In this document: piece by piece, positions 1 through 6,316 of the stretch
Layout: each line of letters opens with the position of its first letter
Numbering within the stretch: position 1 is the first letter of the stretch
From: Pseudomonadota bacterium
Lineage (GTDB): Bacteria > Myxococcota_A > Polyangia > Fen-1088
Direction: 5' to 3'
Length of the DNA: 13,246 nucleotides
Assembly: GCA_017881285.1 (NCBI GenBank)
Contig: JADGRD010000037.1
Location: 1-13,246, forward strand
Program-made: the position numbers and the translations under genes
Notes under the pieces: model-generated
Told to the model about the DNA's origin: nothing
Seen by the model: only the letters and a program-made list of their open reading frames with translations
The model's database searches: none

Positions 1-288
1 GATGGCGCTCGCCGCCCGCGCCTCGCGCTCGAAACGCGCGCCCAGCTCCACGTCGGCGCCGGTGCCTTCGATCAGGGTTTTGACCGCCACGCGGCGGCCG
101 AGCGAAACGTGCAGGGCCTCGTACACCACACCCATGGCGCCGCGCCCCAGCTCGCGCGTGATCTGGTACTTGCCCTCCAGGAGCTCACCGGGTGACAGGG
201 CAGGGCGAGAGGGGAGAATTGTCCGCCCCGTCACTGGACATTCCTTGGTCTCGCCCGGATGTTCTCCGCCGCAATGAGGGCATGCCAC
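1..288 (-). CDS. Serine/threonine protein kinase, N-terminal part (gene runs off the left edge)
   Basis: Only the first 96 codons are in the window. A GTG start at 288 gives an N-terminus containing CPHCGGEHPGETKECPVTG, a Cys/His cluster (Cys3, Cys6, Cys17) resembling the small zinc-ribbon heads often seen on myxobacterial Hanks-type kinases. The kinase domain starts near residue 42: KYQITRELGRGAMGVVYEA is the glycine-rich ATP loop, and VAVK carries the ATP-binding lysine. A Glu in FEREARAAS is a candidate for the helix-C partner of that lysine. The enzyme would phosphorylate Ser/Thr of protein substrates. The catalytic loop and any C-terminal sensor or membrane segment lie outside the window. 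GTG 288 was chosen because it keeps the whole Cys cluster and lies six bases below a good promoter, which suggests a leaderless message. It is divergent from the neighbouring operon. Confidence 0.88.
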   Translation of the reverse strand, partial: MACPHCGGEHPGETKECPVTGRTILPSRPALSPGELLEGKYQITRELGRGAMGVVYEALHVSLGRRVAVKTLIEGTGADVELGARFEREARAASAI

Positions 289-294
289 CGAGCG

Positions 295-323
295 AGAATA
301 ACAGCAGCGCAGGGCCGTGTCAG
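295..323 (-). promoter_or_regulatory. Sigma-70-like promoter of the kinase gene
   Basis: Read on the minus strand, a -35 hexamer CTGACA (318-323) is followed after exactly 17 bases by a -10 hexamer TATTCT (295-300). These match consensus at five of six and four of six bases. Only six bases separate the -10 from the GTG at 288, so the transcript should begin at or next to the start codon. No Shine-Dalgarno sequence is visible, which fits leaderless translation. Confidence 0.6.
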
Positions 324-451
324 CGAAGTGAGGTTCTTGCGGATTCAGCCCGGCAGGAAGCCATGTTCAAAGCCCAACACCCGCGGTGGTGAATTCCTAA
401 CACCTACCGTTTCGCACACCGCCTGGCCCCAGTGATTTCGCAGAGTTAACG

Positions 452-463
452 GGCGAGCTCGCC
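452..463. repeat. 12-bp perfect palindrome upstream of the HAD gene
   Basis: GGCGAGCTCGCC is a perfect inverted repeat 32 bp before the ATG at 496. It could be an operator half-site pair for the rightward operon, but short GC palindromes are common in such DNA. The rest of the 289-495 gap contains the kinase promoter and no convincing gene. Confidence 0.3.
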
Positions 464-495
464 TGGCGCGCACCTTGCTGCAAAGGGCTTTCGCA

Positions 496-1227
496 ATGGA
501 AGGCATCGCCACAGTTCGCCAGACCAACCGAGTTTTCGCGCCGGCTCGACCGCGCACCACCTTGGCCCTGCCCAAGGTCCTGCTCTGCGATCTGGACGGC
601 ACGCTCATCGACACCATGCCCGTGCTCGCCGATCTGGCGACCGAGGTCATGGTCGGAATGTACGGCATTCCCAAGGTGCTGGGGCGTGAGCTGTATCTCG
701 CCACCTGCGGCCTGCCCTTCATCGCGCAGCTCGAGGACATCTTCCCCGGCGATTCGCGCAACCCGGCGGCGTCGGATCTGTTCGAGGCCAGCAAGCCGGC
801 GCGCTGCGGTTCCGCGCGCATGCCGGCCGACACCCGCGCGGCCCTCGTCGAGCTGCAGGGCCGGGGCGTGCGGCTCGCGGTCTCCTCGAACAACGGCCGT
901 GTGAACGTCGAAACCTTCGCCAATAATTCCGGGTTCCCCTTCGACCTGGTGATGGGCTACGGCGACGGGCTCGCCAAGGGCCGGCCGCACGTGCAGATGG
1001 TCGAGCGTGCCTTCGGCGTCGGCCGCGGCGAGATGCTCTTCATCGGCGACTCGCTTCACGACGGTGAGATCGCGGTCGTCGAGGGCCTGCCCTTCGTGGG
1101 TGTGGCCGGCACGTTCTCGAAAGAGAGCTTCCAGCTTCGCTTCCCGGGCAAGCCCGTGGTGCAACGCTTCGCCGAGCTGCTCGACCTGTTCGAGGGCAAG
1201 GCCGCGGCCATCGCCGCGAACTACTAG
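496..1227 (+). CDS. HAD-superfamily hydrolase (phosphoglycolate-phosphatase-like)
   Basis: A 243-residue protein with all four HAD motifs. Motif I is CDLDGT with nucleophile Asp32 and acid/base Asp34. Motif II is Ser130 or Ser131 in LAVSSNNG. Motif III is Lys161 in GLAKGRPH. Motif IV is FIGDSLHDGE with Asp185 and Asp189. The long insert between motif I and motif II (about residues 45-115) fits a helical C1 cap of the phosphoglycolate phosphatase/beta-phosphoglucomutase type. It should remove phosphate from a small phosphorylated metabolite in the cytoplasm; the substrate cannot be read from sequence. ATG 496 was chosen over an in-frame TTG at 475 because AAAGGG at 482-487 is well spaced from it. 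Some 30 residues precede motif I, longer than usual. The next gene follows 8 bp later, so the two are probably coupled. Confidence 0.88.
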   Translation: MEGIATVRQTNRVFAPARPRTTLALPKVLLCDLDGTLIDTMPVLADLATEVMVGMYGIPKVLGRELYLATCGLPFIAQLEDIFPGDSRNPAASDLFEASKPARCGSARMPADTRAALVELQGRGVRLAVSSNNGRVNVETFANNSGFPFDLVMGYGDGLAKGRPHVQMVERAFGVGRGEMLFIGDSLHDGEIAVVEGLPFVGVAGTFSKESFQLRFPGKPVVQRFAELLDLFEGKAAAIAANY

Positions 1228-1235
1228 GACGCGCC

Positions 1236-1967
1236 ATGAACGCGGTTCTGCTGGCCGCCGGGTTGGGAAGCCGGCTGGGCTCGCTGACGCGGGATCTGCC
1301 CAAGGCGCTGATTCCCGTCGGCGGCAGGCCGCTTCTGGCGCACGCCCTGGCTTTCGCCGGCCGCCTGCGGCCGTCGCGCATCGTGGTCGTGGGCGGTTTC
1401 TGTTTCCCGCTGGTCCAGGAGGCGCTGGCGCAGTTCCGTGGGGATCTGCCCATCGAGCTGGTCGAGAACCCGCGGTTTCGCGACGGCAATCTGGTGTCGT
1501 TGCTGACGGCCAAGCCGCTCGTCACCGAGGGCTTCCTCGTCATGAACGTGGACCACATTTACCGGCCGGCCATAGCCGCCGTGGTCGCGCCCGAGGTCGA
1601 CCGCGTGACCGCGTTCATCGACATCGATCGCAAGCTGGGCGACGACGACATGAAGGTCGAACGCGGCGCCGACGGCCGCCATGATCGGATAGTCGCGATC
1701 GCGAAGACGCTGACCAAGTTCGATTGCGGCTACGTTGGCATGACCCGTGTGCCAGCGACCATGCTCGGCCGCTACTGGGACGAAGTCGACCGCGCCCTCG
1801 CCGAGGAAGGCCGCGCCATCCACGTCGAGCGCATCCTGGCCCGCCTGGCGAAGACGGCCGATGCGCCCGCGTGTCGCGACATCAGCGGCCACGGCTGGCT
1901 GGAGGTCGACACCCCCGACGAGCGCGCCGGGGCCGAGGCGGCATTGGCCAGCGGTGTGTGGGGCTAG
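1236..1967 (+). CDS. NTP-transferase, CTP:inositol-1-phosphate cytidylyltransferase (IPCT)-like
   Basis: A 243-residue single-domain nucleotidyltransferase of the glycosyltransferase-A-like fold. The N-terminal signature LAAGLGSRLGSLTRDLPKAL (residues 6-25) binds nucleotide and phosphate. Asp106 in MNVDHIY and Asp225 in WLEVDTPDE are candidate metal ligands. The motifs DH(I/V)Y, KFDCGYVGM and W(L/M)(E/D)VDT resemble the IPCT half of archaeal and bacterial IPCT-DIPPS proteins, which make CDP-inositol for inositol phosphodiesters or lipids. The CDP-alcohol phosphatidyltransferase half of those fusions is absent, both here and nearby. Another phospho-alcohol or phosphocholine (LicC-type) substrate is possible. 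AGGA at 1226-1229 overlaps the stop of the HAD gene and serves as ribosome-binding site for ATG 1236, implying coupled translation with the phosphatase. Confidence 0.8.
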   Translation: MNAVLLAAGLGSRLGSLTRDLPKALIPVGGRPLLAHALAFAGRLRPSRIVVVGGFCFPLVQEALAQFRGDLPIELVENPRFRDGNLVSLLTAKPLVTEGFLVMNVDHIYRPAIAAVVAPEVDRVTAFIDIDRKLGDDDMKVERGADGRHDRIVAIAKTLTKFDCGYVGMTRVPATMLGRYWDEVDRALAEEGRAIHVERILARLAKTADAPACRDISGHGWLEVDTPDERAGAEAALASGVWG

Positions 1968-1975
1968 ACCTGAGA

Positions 1976-2002
1976 GCACAGAGGGGACAGAGGGCACAGA
2001 GA
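1976..2002. repeat. Three tandem copies of a 9-bp unit
   Basis: GCACAGAGG, GGACAGAGG and GCACAGAGA lie head to tail just after the stop of the cytidylyltransferase-like gene and before bioA. Their purine-rich composition differs sharply from the flanking coding DNA. Similar CACAGAG-rich runs recur between genes in many bacteria. No function is evident. Confidence 0.7.
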
Positions 2003-2048
2003 AACAGGGGGGCTTGACCTTCGCGGCCGCGCATCGCAACTTCCGCGC

Positions 2049-3326
2049 ATGACACGCGCCTCACAGGCACTCTGGTTCCCCTACGCGCAGATGCAGGGAC
2101 TGGAGGTTCAGAATGAGGTCGCGCGGGCGGAGGGGACGCGGCTTTTCCTGCGCGACGGGCGCGTGCTCATCGACGCCATCGCGAGCTGGTGGTGCGTGAT
2201 TCACGGTTACAACCATCCCGAGCTGAACGCGGCGCTGCGCGCGCAGCTCGAGAATTTCGCACACGTCATGCTGGGCGGGCTGACCCACCAGGCGGCGCAG
2301 CGGCTGGCGGATCGCCTGGTCGCGCTGGCGCCGCCTGGCCTGGCGCATGTCTTCTTCGCCGACTCGGGCTCGGTCGGGATGGAAGTGGCCATGAAGATGG
2401 CCGTGCAATACTGGAAGAACCTGGGCGTGGCCGGCAAGCACGCCTTTTTATCCCTGCGCCACGGCTACCACGGCGACACCACCGGCGTGATGAGCCTGGG
2501 CGATCCCGACGAGGGCATGCACCACCCCTTCGCCGGCTACTTGCCGCGCCAGCATTTCGTGGCGCCGCCCGAGGGCATGGGCGACGGGCGAGGCGAGATC
2601 CGGCGCTCGGTCGACGAGGCGGTGTCCCTGCTGGCCACGGCCTTGCGCGAGCACGGCCACGAGATCGCGGCCTTCGCCTGCGAGCCGCTCATGCAGGCGG
2701 CGGGCGGCTTTCATTTCTATCCACCGGCCTATCTTGCCGAGGCACGGCGGCTGTGCGACGAACGCGATGTCTTGCTTATTTGCGACGAGGTGGCGACGGG
2801 GTTCGGCCGCACGGGCACGCTCTTCGCTTGCGAGCCGGCAGGCATCACCCCGGACATCATGGTGCTCGGCAAGGGGCTCTCGGCCGGTTACCTCGGAATG
2901 TCGGCCACCCTGGCCACGGAGCGTGTCTTCGCCGCCTTTCTCGGCGAGGATCGTGACAAGGCGTTCATGCACGGGCCGACCTTCATGGGCAACGCCCTGG
3001 CGTGCAGCGTGGCCCTGGCGAGCATCGACGTCTTCGAGCGCGACGGCTGCCTGGCGAAAATCCGGAGGATCGAGGCGATCCTGCGCGAAGAGCTGCTCGG
3101 CCTGCGCGGGCCGAAGATCCGTGAGCCGCGCGTTCTGGGTGCCTGCGGCGTGGTCGAGGTCCACGACCGTCGCGACCTGCAAGGCGTGCAGGAATTCGCG
3201 TCCGCGCGTGGGGTGTGGCTGCGCCCCTTTGACCGCGTGGTCTACACCATGCCCGCCTACGTGATGGACGCGGCCGACCTGCGCCGCGTCTGTCAGACTA
3301 TACGGGACTGGTTCGACCGTTCGTAG
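2049..3326 (+). CDS. bioA: Adenosylmethionine-8-amino-7-oxononanoate aminotransferase (7,8-diaminopelargonate synthase)
   Basis: A 425-residue class-III, PLP-dependent aminotransferase of the biotin pathway. It transfers the amino group of S-adenosylmethionine to 7-keto-8-aminopelargonate. Many BioA hallmarks occur in the right order: LWFPYAQM near the start, DAIASWWCVIHGYNHPELN (residues 42-60), HVMLGGLTH, FFADSGSVGMEVAMKMAVQY, GYHGDTTGVMSLGDP, CDEVATGFGRTG with the PLP-ring Asp246, LGKGLSAGY with Schiff-base Lys275, HGPTFMGNALAC, and GVWLRPFDRVVYTMPAYV. The length matches E. coli BioA (429). The Trp pair and Tyr140 match substrate-binding positions of the true BioA subgroup, so a generic omega-aminotransferase is unlikely. 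No strong Shine-Dalgarno precedes ATG 2049, but the start leaves the expected short lead before the LWFPY motif. No other biotin gene is adjacent; it sits between the nucleotidyltransferase and an exporter. Confidence 0.95.
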   Translation: MTRASQALWFPYAQMQGLEVQNEVARAEGTRLFLRDGRVLIDAIASWWCVIHGYNHPELNAALRAQLENFAHVMLGGLTHQAAQRLADRLVALAPPGLAHVFFADSGSVGMEVAMKMAVQYWKNLGVAGKHAFLSLRHGYHGDTTGVMSLGDPDEGMHHPFAGYLPRQHFVAPPEGMGDGRGEIRRSVDEAVSLLATALREHGHEIAAFACEPLMQAAGGFHFYPPAYLAEARRLCDERDVLLICDEVATGFGRTGTLFACEPAGITPDIMVLGKGLSAGYLGMSATLATERVFAAFLGEDRDKAFMHGPTFMGNALACSVALASIDVFERDGCLAKIRRIEAILREELLGLRGPKIREPRVLGACGVVEVHDRRDLQGVQEFASARGVWLRPFDRVVYTMPAYVMDAADLRRVCQTIRDWFDRS

Positions 3327-3344
3327 CTGGGCCAGCACGCGATC

Positions 3345-4562
3345 ATGGCCGGCGCGGCATTCGTATTTCGCAATCGAAACCTTTCGCTTTTTCTGGCGGC
3401 CAGGTTCTGCTCGGCCATGGCCACCATGATGTTCAGCGTGGCCGTGGGCTGGCAGGTCTACGCCCTCACCCGTAGCCCCTTCGCCCTCGGCATGGTGGGC
3501 CTGGCGCAGTTCCTGCCGGCCTTCCTCCTCAGCCTGCCCGGGGGGCTGGCCGCCGACCGCCTCGATCGGCGCCGGCTCCTGCTGGCCACGTTCGCCCTTG
3601 TCATCCTGGTCGGCGCCGCGCTCCTCGCGCTCGCCTTGCACCCGTCGCCTTCCGCTTACGCCATCTTTGCCGTGGTCGCCTTCGTCGGCGTGGCGCGCGC
3701 CTTCATGGCGCCGGCCAATGGCTCGCTTCTGCCCTTCCTCGTCGGGACCGAGGATTTCCCGCGCGCGGTGGCCTGGAACTCGACGGTATTCCAGGCCGCC
3801 ATCATCGCGGGGCCGGCCTTGGGCGGCATCCTCTACGCGGCCGGCCCGGCCTTGGTCTATGGCACCGCGACCGGCCTCCTGGTCCTGGGCTTCATCCTCA
3901 TCGCCAGCCTGCGCGGCCGCTGGAAGGTGCCAAGCGCCGCGACCGGCTGGCACGGGCTGCTCGAGGGCGTGCGCTTCGTGTTCGCCAAGAAGGCCATCCT
4001 GGGGGCTATCTCGCTCGATCTCTTCGCCGTGCTCTTCGGCGGCGCCACCGCCCTTCTGCCCATCTTCGCGCGCGACCTCCTGCACACCGGGCCGTGGGGG
4101 CTCGGCCTCCTGCGCAGCTCGCCCGCCGTGGGCGCGGCCCTGGTGGCGCTGTGGCTGGCCCACCATCCGATTCGCGGCGGCGCGGGCCGGCGCATGTTCG
4201 CGTGCGTGGCCATCTTTGGGCTTGCCACCATCGTGTTCGCGCTCTCGCGCAGCTTCTGGCTGTCGATAGCCGCGCTGGTCGCGCTCGGCGGCGCCGACAT
4301 GGTCTCCGTGATCGTGCGCGGCACCCTGGTGCAGGTTTCGACCCCGGATGCCATGCGCGGCCGGGTCAGCGCCGTCAACTCGATGTTCATCGGCGCCTCG
4401 AACGAGCTCGGCGAATTCGAGTCCGGCCTGACCGCGGCCTGGTTCGGCACCGTGCCGGCCACGGTGCTGGGCGGCGTGGGGACCCTGGTCGTCGTCGCGC
4501 TGTGGTGGCGGTACTTCCCGACCCTGCGGCATGCCGATCGCTTGGAAGAGGCGGTGGAGTAG
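3345..4562 (+). CDS. MFS transporter, MFS_3 (EntS/DHA3-like) family
   Basis: A 405-residue, highly hydrophobic protein with about 12 membrane-spanning segments, the usual size for a drug:H+ antiporter-type facilitator. The loop between helices 2 and 3 carries the MFS motif A variant GGLAADRLDRRRL (about residues 66-78). The second half contains RGTLVQVSTPDAMRGRVSAV followed by NSMFIGASNELGEFESG, typical of the MFS_3 group that includes the enterobactin exporter EntS. It would export a small molecule across the inner membrane; the substrate is unknown. It starts 18 bp after bioA and ends 12 bp before the next gene, so it is almost certainly in the same operon. No clear Shine-Dalgarno is seen before ATG 3345. 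Confidence 0.9.
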   Translation: MAGAAFVFRNRNLSLFLAARFCSAMATMMFSVAVGWQVYALTRSPFALGMVGLAQFLPAFLLSLPGGLAADRLDRRRLLLATFALVILVGAALLALALHPSPSAYAIFAVVAFVGVARAFMAPANGSLLPFLVGTEDFPRAVAWNSTVFQAAIIAGPALGGILYAAGPALVYGTATGLLVLGFILIASLRGRWKVPSAATGWHGLLEGVRFVFAKKAILGAISLDLFAVLFGGATALLPIFARDLLHTGPWGLGLLRSSPAVGAALVALWLAHHPIRGGAGRRMFACVAIFGLATIVFALSRSFWLSIAALVALGGADMVSVIVRGTLVQVSTPDAMRGRVSAVNSMFIGASNELGEFESGLTAAWFGTVPATVLGGVGTLVVVALWWRYFPTLRHADRLEEAVE

Positions 4563-4574
4563 AGTGCAAGGCCG

Positions 4575-5474
4575 ATGAAGTCGCGGTTGGTTTTCGTTAC
4601 GATTCTGCTCGCCACTTCGGCGTTTCGGCCCGAGACGCGGCCCGAGCAGCGCAACGCCATCCTGATCTCGTGGGACGGAGCGGGCGGTGAGCACGTGCGC
4701 GCGAACATCTCGGCCGGCAAGCTGCCCAACCTCGGGCGGCTGACACGCCAGGGCGCGCTGGTCGACATCGAGGTCACCGGGCACGGGACCGATACCAAGC
4801 CCGGCCACGCGCAGATGTTGACCGGGTACGACCCGAACCTCACCGGCGTCTACTCGAACACCAAGTTCGGCGCCATTCCGCGCGGCTACACCGTCTTCGA
4901 GCGCCTGCAGCAGGTTTTCGGCAAGGGCATCGTCACCATCATGCTGACCGGCAAGGGACCGAACCTCGGCTCGCAGAGCTCCGACGGCGGCAGCGCCGAG
5001 CCCTTCTACCTGACCCGCCCGAGCTTGACCGTGTGGGACGGCGACCTGATCCGTCCGGCGCGCATCGTGGGCGAGCACGCGCTTCGCTACATCGAGCGCT
5101 ACGCCGGCAAGGAGCGGTTCTTTCTCTTCGTGCATTTTCCCGACGTCGACGTGGGCGGGCACTACTTTGGCGAGGACTCGGGCGGCTACGACCGCGCTCT
5201 CGCCGAGTGTGACGCCTGGCTCGGCAAGATTCTGACCGCGCTCGAAACCCGGGGCATCGCCGATCGCACGCTGGTCTACGTCACCGCGGACCACGGCTTC
5301 GACAAGGGAAGCAAACGCCACGGGAGCGCCACGCATATCTTCCTCGGCACCAACGACGCCAAGGTGTCGCTCCCCGGCGAACAACGCGACATTGCGCCGA
5401 CGGTCCTCTCCGCCATGGGCGTCGACCTGACGAAAATCGCGCCGCGATTGCCGGGCAAGGTGCTCGCCAGGTAA
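4575..5474 (+). CDS. Exported alkaline-phosphatase-superfamily hydrolase (phosphodiesterase/pyrophosphatase type)
   Basis: A 299-residue protein beginning with a basic residue pair and a hydrophobic stretch (MKSRLVFVTILLATSAF), consistent with a signal peptide and export. The expected two-metal ligands of the superfamily are all present: Asp34 in ISWDG; a Thr nucleophile, Thr72 or Thr74, in HGTDTKPGHAQMLTG; Asp192 and His196 in DVDVGGHYFG; Asp239-His240 in TADHGFD; and His254 in SATHIFLG. The spacing resembles nucleotide-pyrophosphatase/phosphodiesterase and phosphopentomutase-like members more than classical alkaline phosphatase. It may hydrolyse a phosphoester outside the cytoplasm. It is the last gene of the five-gene run. 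Its 3' end abuts the remnant of an mqsR toxin gene, so its last few codons could come from that junction. The substrate is unknown. Confidence 0.85.
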   Translation: MKSRLVFVTILLATSAFRPETRPEQRNAILISWDGAGGEHVRANISAGKLPNLGRLTRQGALVDIEVTGHGTDTKPGHAQMLTGYDPNLTGVYSNTKFGAIPRGYTVFERLQQVFGKGIVTIMLTGKGPNLGSQSSDGGSAEPFYLTRPSLTVWDGDLIRPARIVGEHALRYIERYAGKERFFLFVHFPDVDVGGHYFGEDSGGYDRALAECDAWLGKILTALETRGIADRTLVYVTADHGFDKGSKRHGSATHIFLGTNDAKVSLPGEQRDIAPTVLSAMGVDLTKIAPRLPGKVLAR

Positions 5475-5485
5475 GTCGCCCTGAT

Positions 5486-5503
5486 CCCGCGCCAAGGCGC
5501 GGG
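5486..5503. terminator. Perfect 8-bp stem hairpin after the operon
   Basis: CCCGCGCC and GGCGCGGG flank a two-base AA centre 11 bp after the stop of the alkaline-phosphatase-like gene. No T-run follows, so it is at best an imperfect intrinsic terminator. It also lies exactly where recognisable mqsR homology begins, so it may mark the deletion junction. Confidence 0.4.
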
Positions 5504-5563
5504 TACCTGAAATTCACGACCGATGCTGAGGGATATCTGGCGATCTCCTTCAAGGAGAAATGA
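5501..5563 (+). pseudogene. mqsR: 3' remnant of an mqsR toxin gene (last 20 codons)
   Basis: Reading to the TGA at 5561-5563 gives GYLKFTTDAEGYLAISFKEK. This closely parallels the C-terminus of the MqsR mRNA interferase (in E. coli it ends in YLKITVIHDVLIVSFKEK). MqsR is a RelE-fold ribonuclease of about 98 residues; everything before this last strand pair is missing. Upstream the frame merges into the end of the alkaline-phosphatase-like gene and shows no MqsR similarity. The stop sits next to the mqsA start, the usual mqsR-mqsA arrangement. The fragment cannot be an active toxin. The call rests on the short motif together with the antitoxin immediately downstream. Confidence 0.75.
5544..5558 (+). 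promoter_or_regulatory. mqsA ribosome-binding site inside a 15-bp palindrome
   Basis: TCTCCTT, C, AAGGAGA form a near-perfect inverted repeat. Its right arm is the AAGGAG Shine-Dalgarno sequence. That site is only two bases from an ATG at 5560 but eight bases from the ATG at 5566, so 5566 is the likely mqsA start. The palindrome could act as an operator for the antitoxin or hide the ribosome-binding site in a hairpin. Its left part also encodes the last residues of MqsR, which may explain the sequence. Confidence 0.5.
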
Positions 5564-5565
5564 AG

Positions 5566-5972
5566 ATGACACCCGTCAAGACCCAGCCATGCCCCGAGTG
5601 CGGAGGCATCATGCGTTACGAACGCCGCGACGACGCTCTCGCCTACAAGGGTCAAGAGCGAATCAGAAAGACCCTGGCCTGGTGGTGCACAAAGTGTGGT
5701 GAAGCCATTTTCGCGGGCAAAGCGCTTCTGGCACGAGACCGAGCATTCCAACAACTCAAGGCCGAGGTCGACCATGTCCTTGGCCCCAACGAGGTTGCGA
5801 CGGTGCGTGGCAAGCTGCGCCTCAGCCAACGCCGAGCTGGCGGGTGTTGGGCGGCGGCCGACGTGCCTTTCAGAAGTACGAATCGGGAAAGCAGTTGGTC
5901 AGCGTGCCGATGAGCAACCTTCTCCGGTTGCTGGCGCACAATCCAGCACGGCTTCGCGAGATCGCTCCAGGT
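5566..5972 (+). pseudogene. mqsA: mqsA antitoxin gene broken by a -1 frameshift
   Basis: The first frame gives an N-terminal zinc-binding region with CPEC (Cys9, Cys12) and WCTKCGE (Cys41, Cys44), as in the YgiT/MqsA zinc domain. It continues to VRGKLRLSQRRAGG, the start of the Xre-like helix-turn-helix. The rest of the helix-turn-helix, LGGGRRAFQKYESGK, then SNLLRLLAHNPARLREIA, is in another frame from about 5847. Restoring one base between about 5842 and 5848 would rejoin them into a normal MqsA of about 135 residues. As it stands, the first frame runs to a TGA at 5911-5913 with about 20 unrelated residues after the break, giving a protein without a DNA-binding domain. The second frame stays open to a stop at 6093-6095, past where homology ends. 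With the toxin gone, loss of selection is a sensible explanation. A sequencing error cannot be excluded. Confidence 0.8.
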
Positions 5973-6006
5973 TCACCCCGGCGTCCGCTCCTCCGCCTTC
6001 GCCGCC

Positions 6007-6041
6007 GGGCCGTAATCGGTACAAAAGCCCTCCGGGCCTGT
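6007..6041 (+). repeat. 35-bp dispersed repeat, copy 1
   Basis: This 35-bp segment, beginning GGGCCGTAATCGGTACAAAA and ending GGCCTGT, recurs at 7468-7502 in the same orientation with one difference (G at 6034, A at 7495). It lies between the end of mqsA homology and an Ig-like domain remnant. Read on the minus strand it would encode RPGGLLYRLRP, but its third-codon-position bases are unlike local genes. A nested foldback follows: 6029-6035 pairs with 6073-6079, and 6055-6061 pairs with 6066-6072. Its nature is unknown. Confidence 0.75.
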
Positions 6042-6084
6042 TGGCCGGGGTGGCAGCCTCGTGACCGAGGCTCCGGAGGTGTCC

Positions 6085-6312
6085 TCGAAGGGTAACCTGC
6101 GCCATCGTGGAGCCACCGAATATGTTGGTCACAGTCAATGTGTAAGTGGTGGATGCGCTGATTGGGCTGGTACTCGTTGCGCTGCCGCTGGTCACGGTAC
6201 CGATCCCGTGGTCTACGATTCCGGTCCTGCCGGAAAACACCGCTGTCAATTTCGCGCTGCTGCCGCTGCTGACCACAGTCGGATTAGCAACAAAGCTCGT
6301 AATCGATGGCAG
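6085..6312 (-). pseudogene. Remnant of an Ig-like domain from a surface protein
   Basis: The minus strand encodes about 75 residues with the pattern of bacterial Ig-like repeats: PSITSFVANPTVVSSGSS, KLTAVFSG, HGIGTVTSG, then STTYTLTVTNIFGG and MAQVTL. Such domains occur in tandem in large secreted or surface proteins of Myxococcota and Acidobacteriota. Only one repeat is present. It has no export signal, and both sides run into unrelated sequence: the 35-bp repeat on one side and a plus-strand gene tail on the other. It is therefore most likely a fragment left by rearrangement. The frame is open from an ATG at 6402, but residues before about 6312 overlap plus-strand coding sequence and are probably spurious. 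Confidence 0.6.
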
Positions 6313-6316
6313 GGGC

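Noticed and set aside
397..1164. A 255-codon minus-strand open frame over the HAD gene
   Set aside because: It is a shadow of the HAD coding strand, where all four catalytic motifs are found.
2448..5495. A 1015-codon open frame on the minus strand across bioA, the MFS gene and the phosphohydrolase gene
   Set aside because: It is antisense to three clearly homologous genes. Long antisense frames are expected when third positions are nearly all G or C. Its translation is low-complexity Arg/Gly/Glu/Ala with no recognisable domain.
6146..6316. Upstream half of the plus-strand frame starting at GTG 6146 as a membrane protein
   Set aside because: The hydrophobic peptide there is the complement of the Ig-like domain sequence. 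Third-position bias only becomes gene-like after about 6317.
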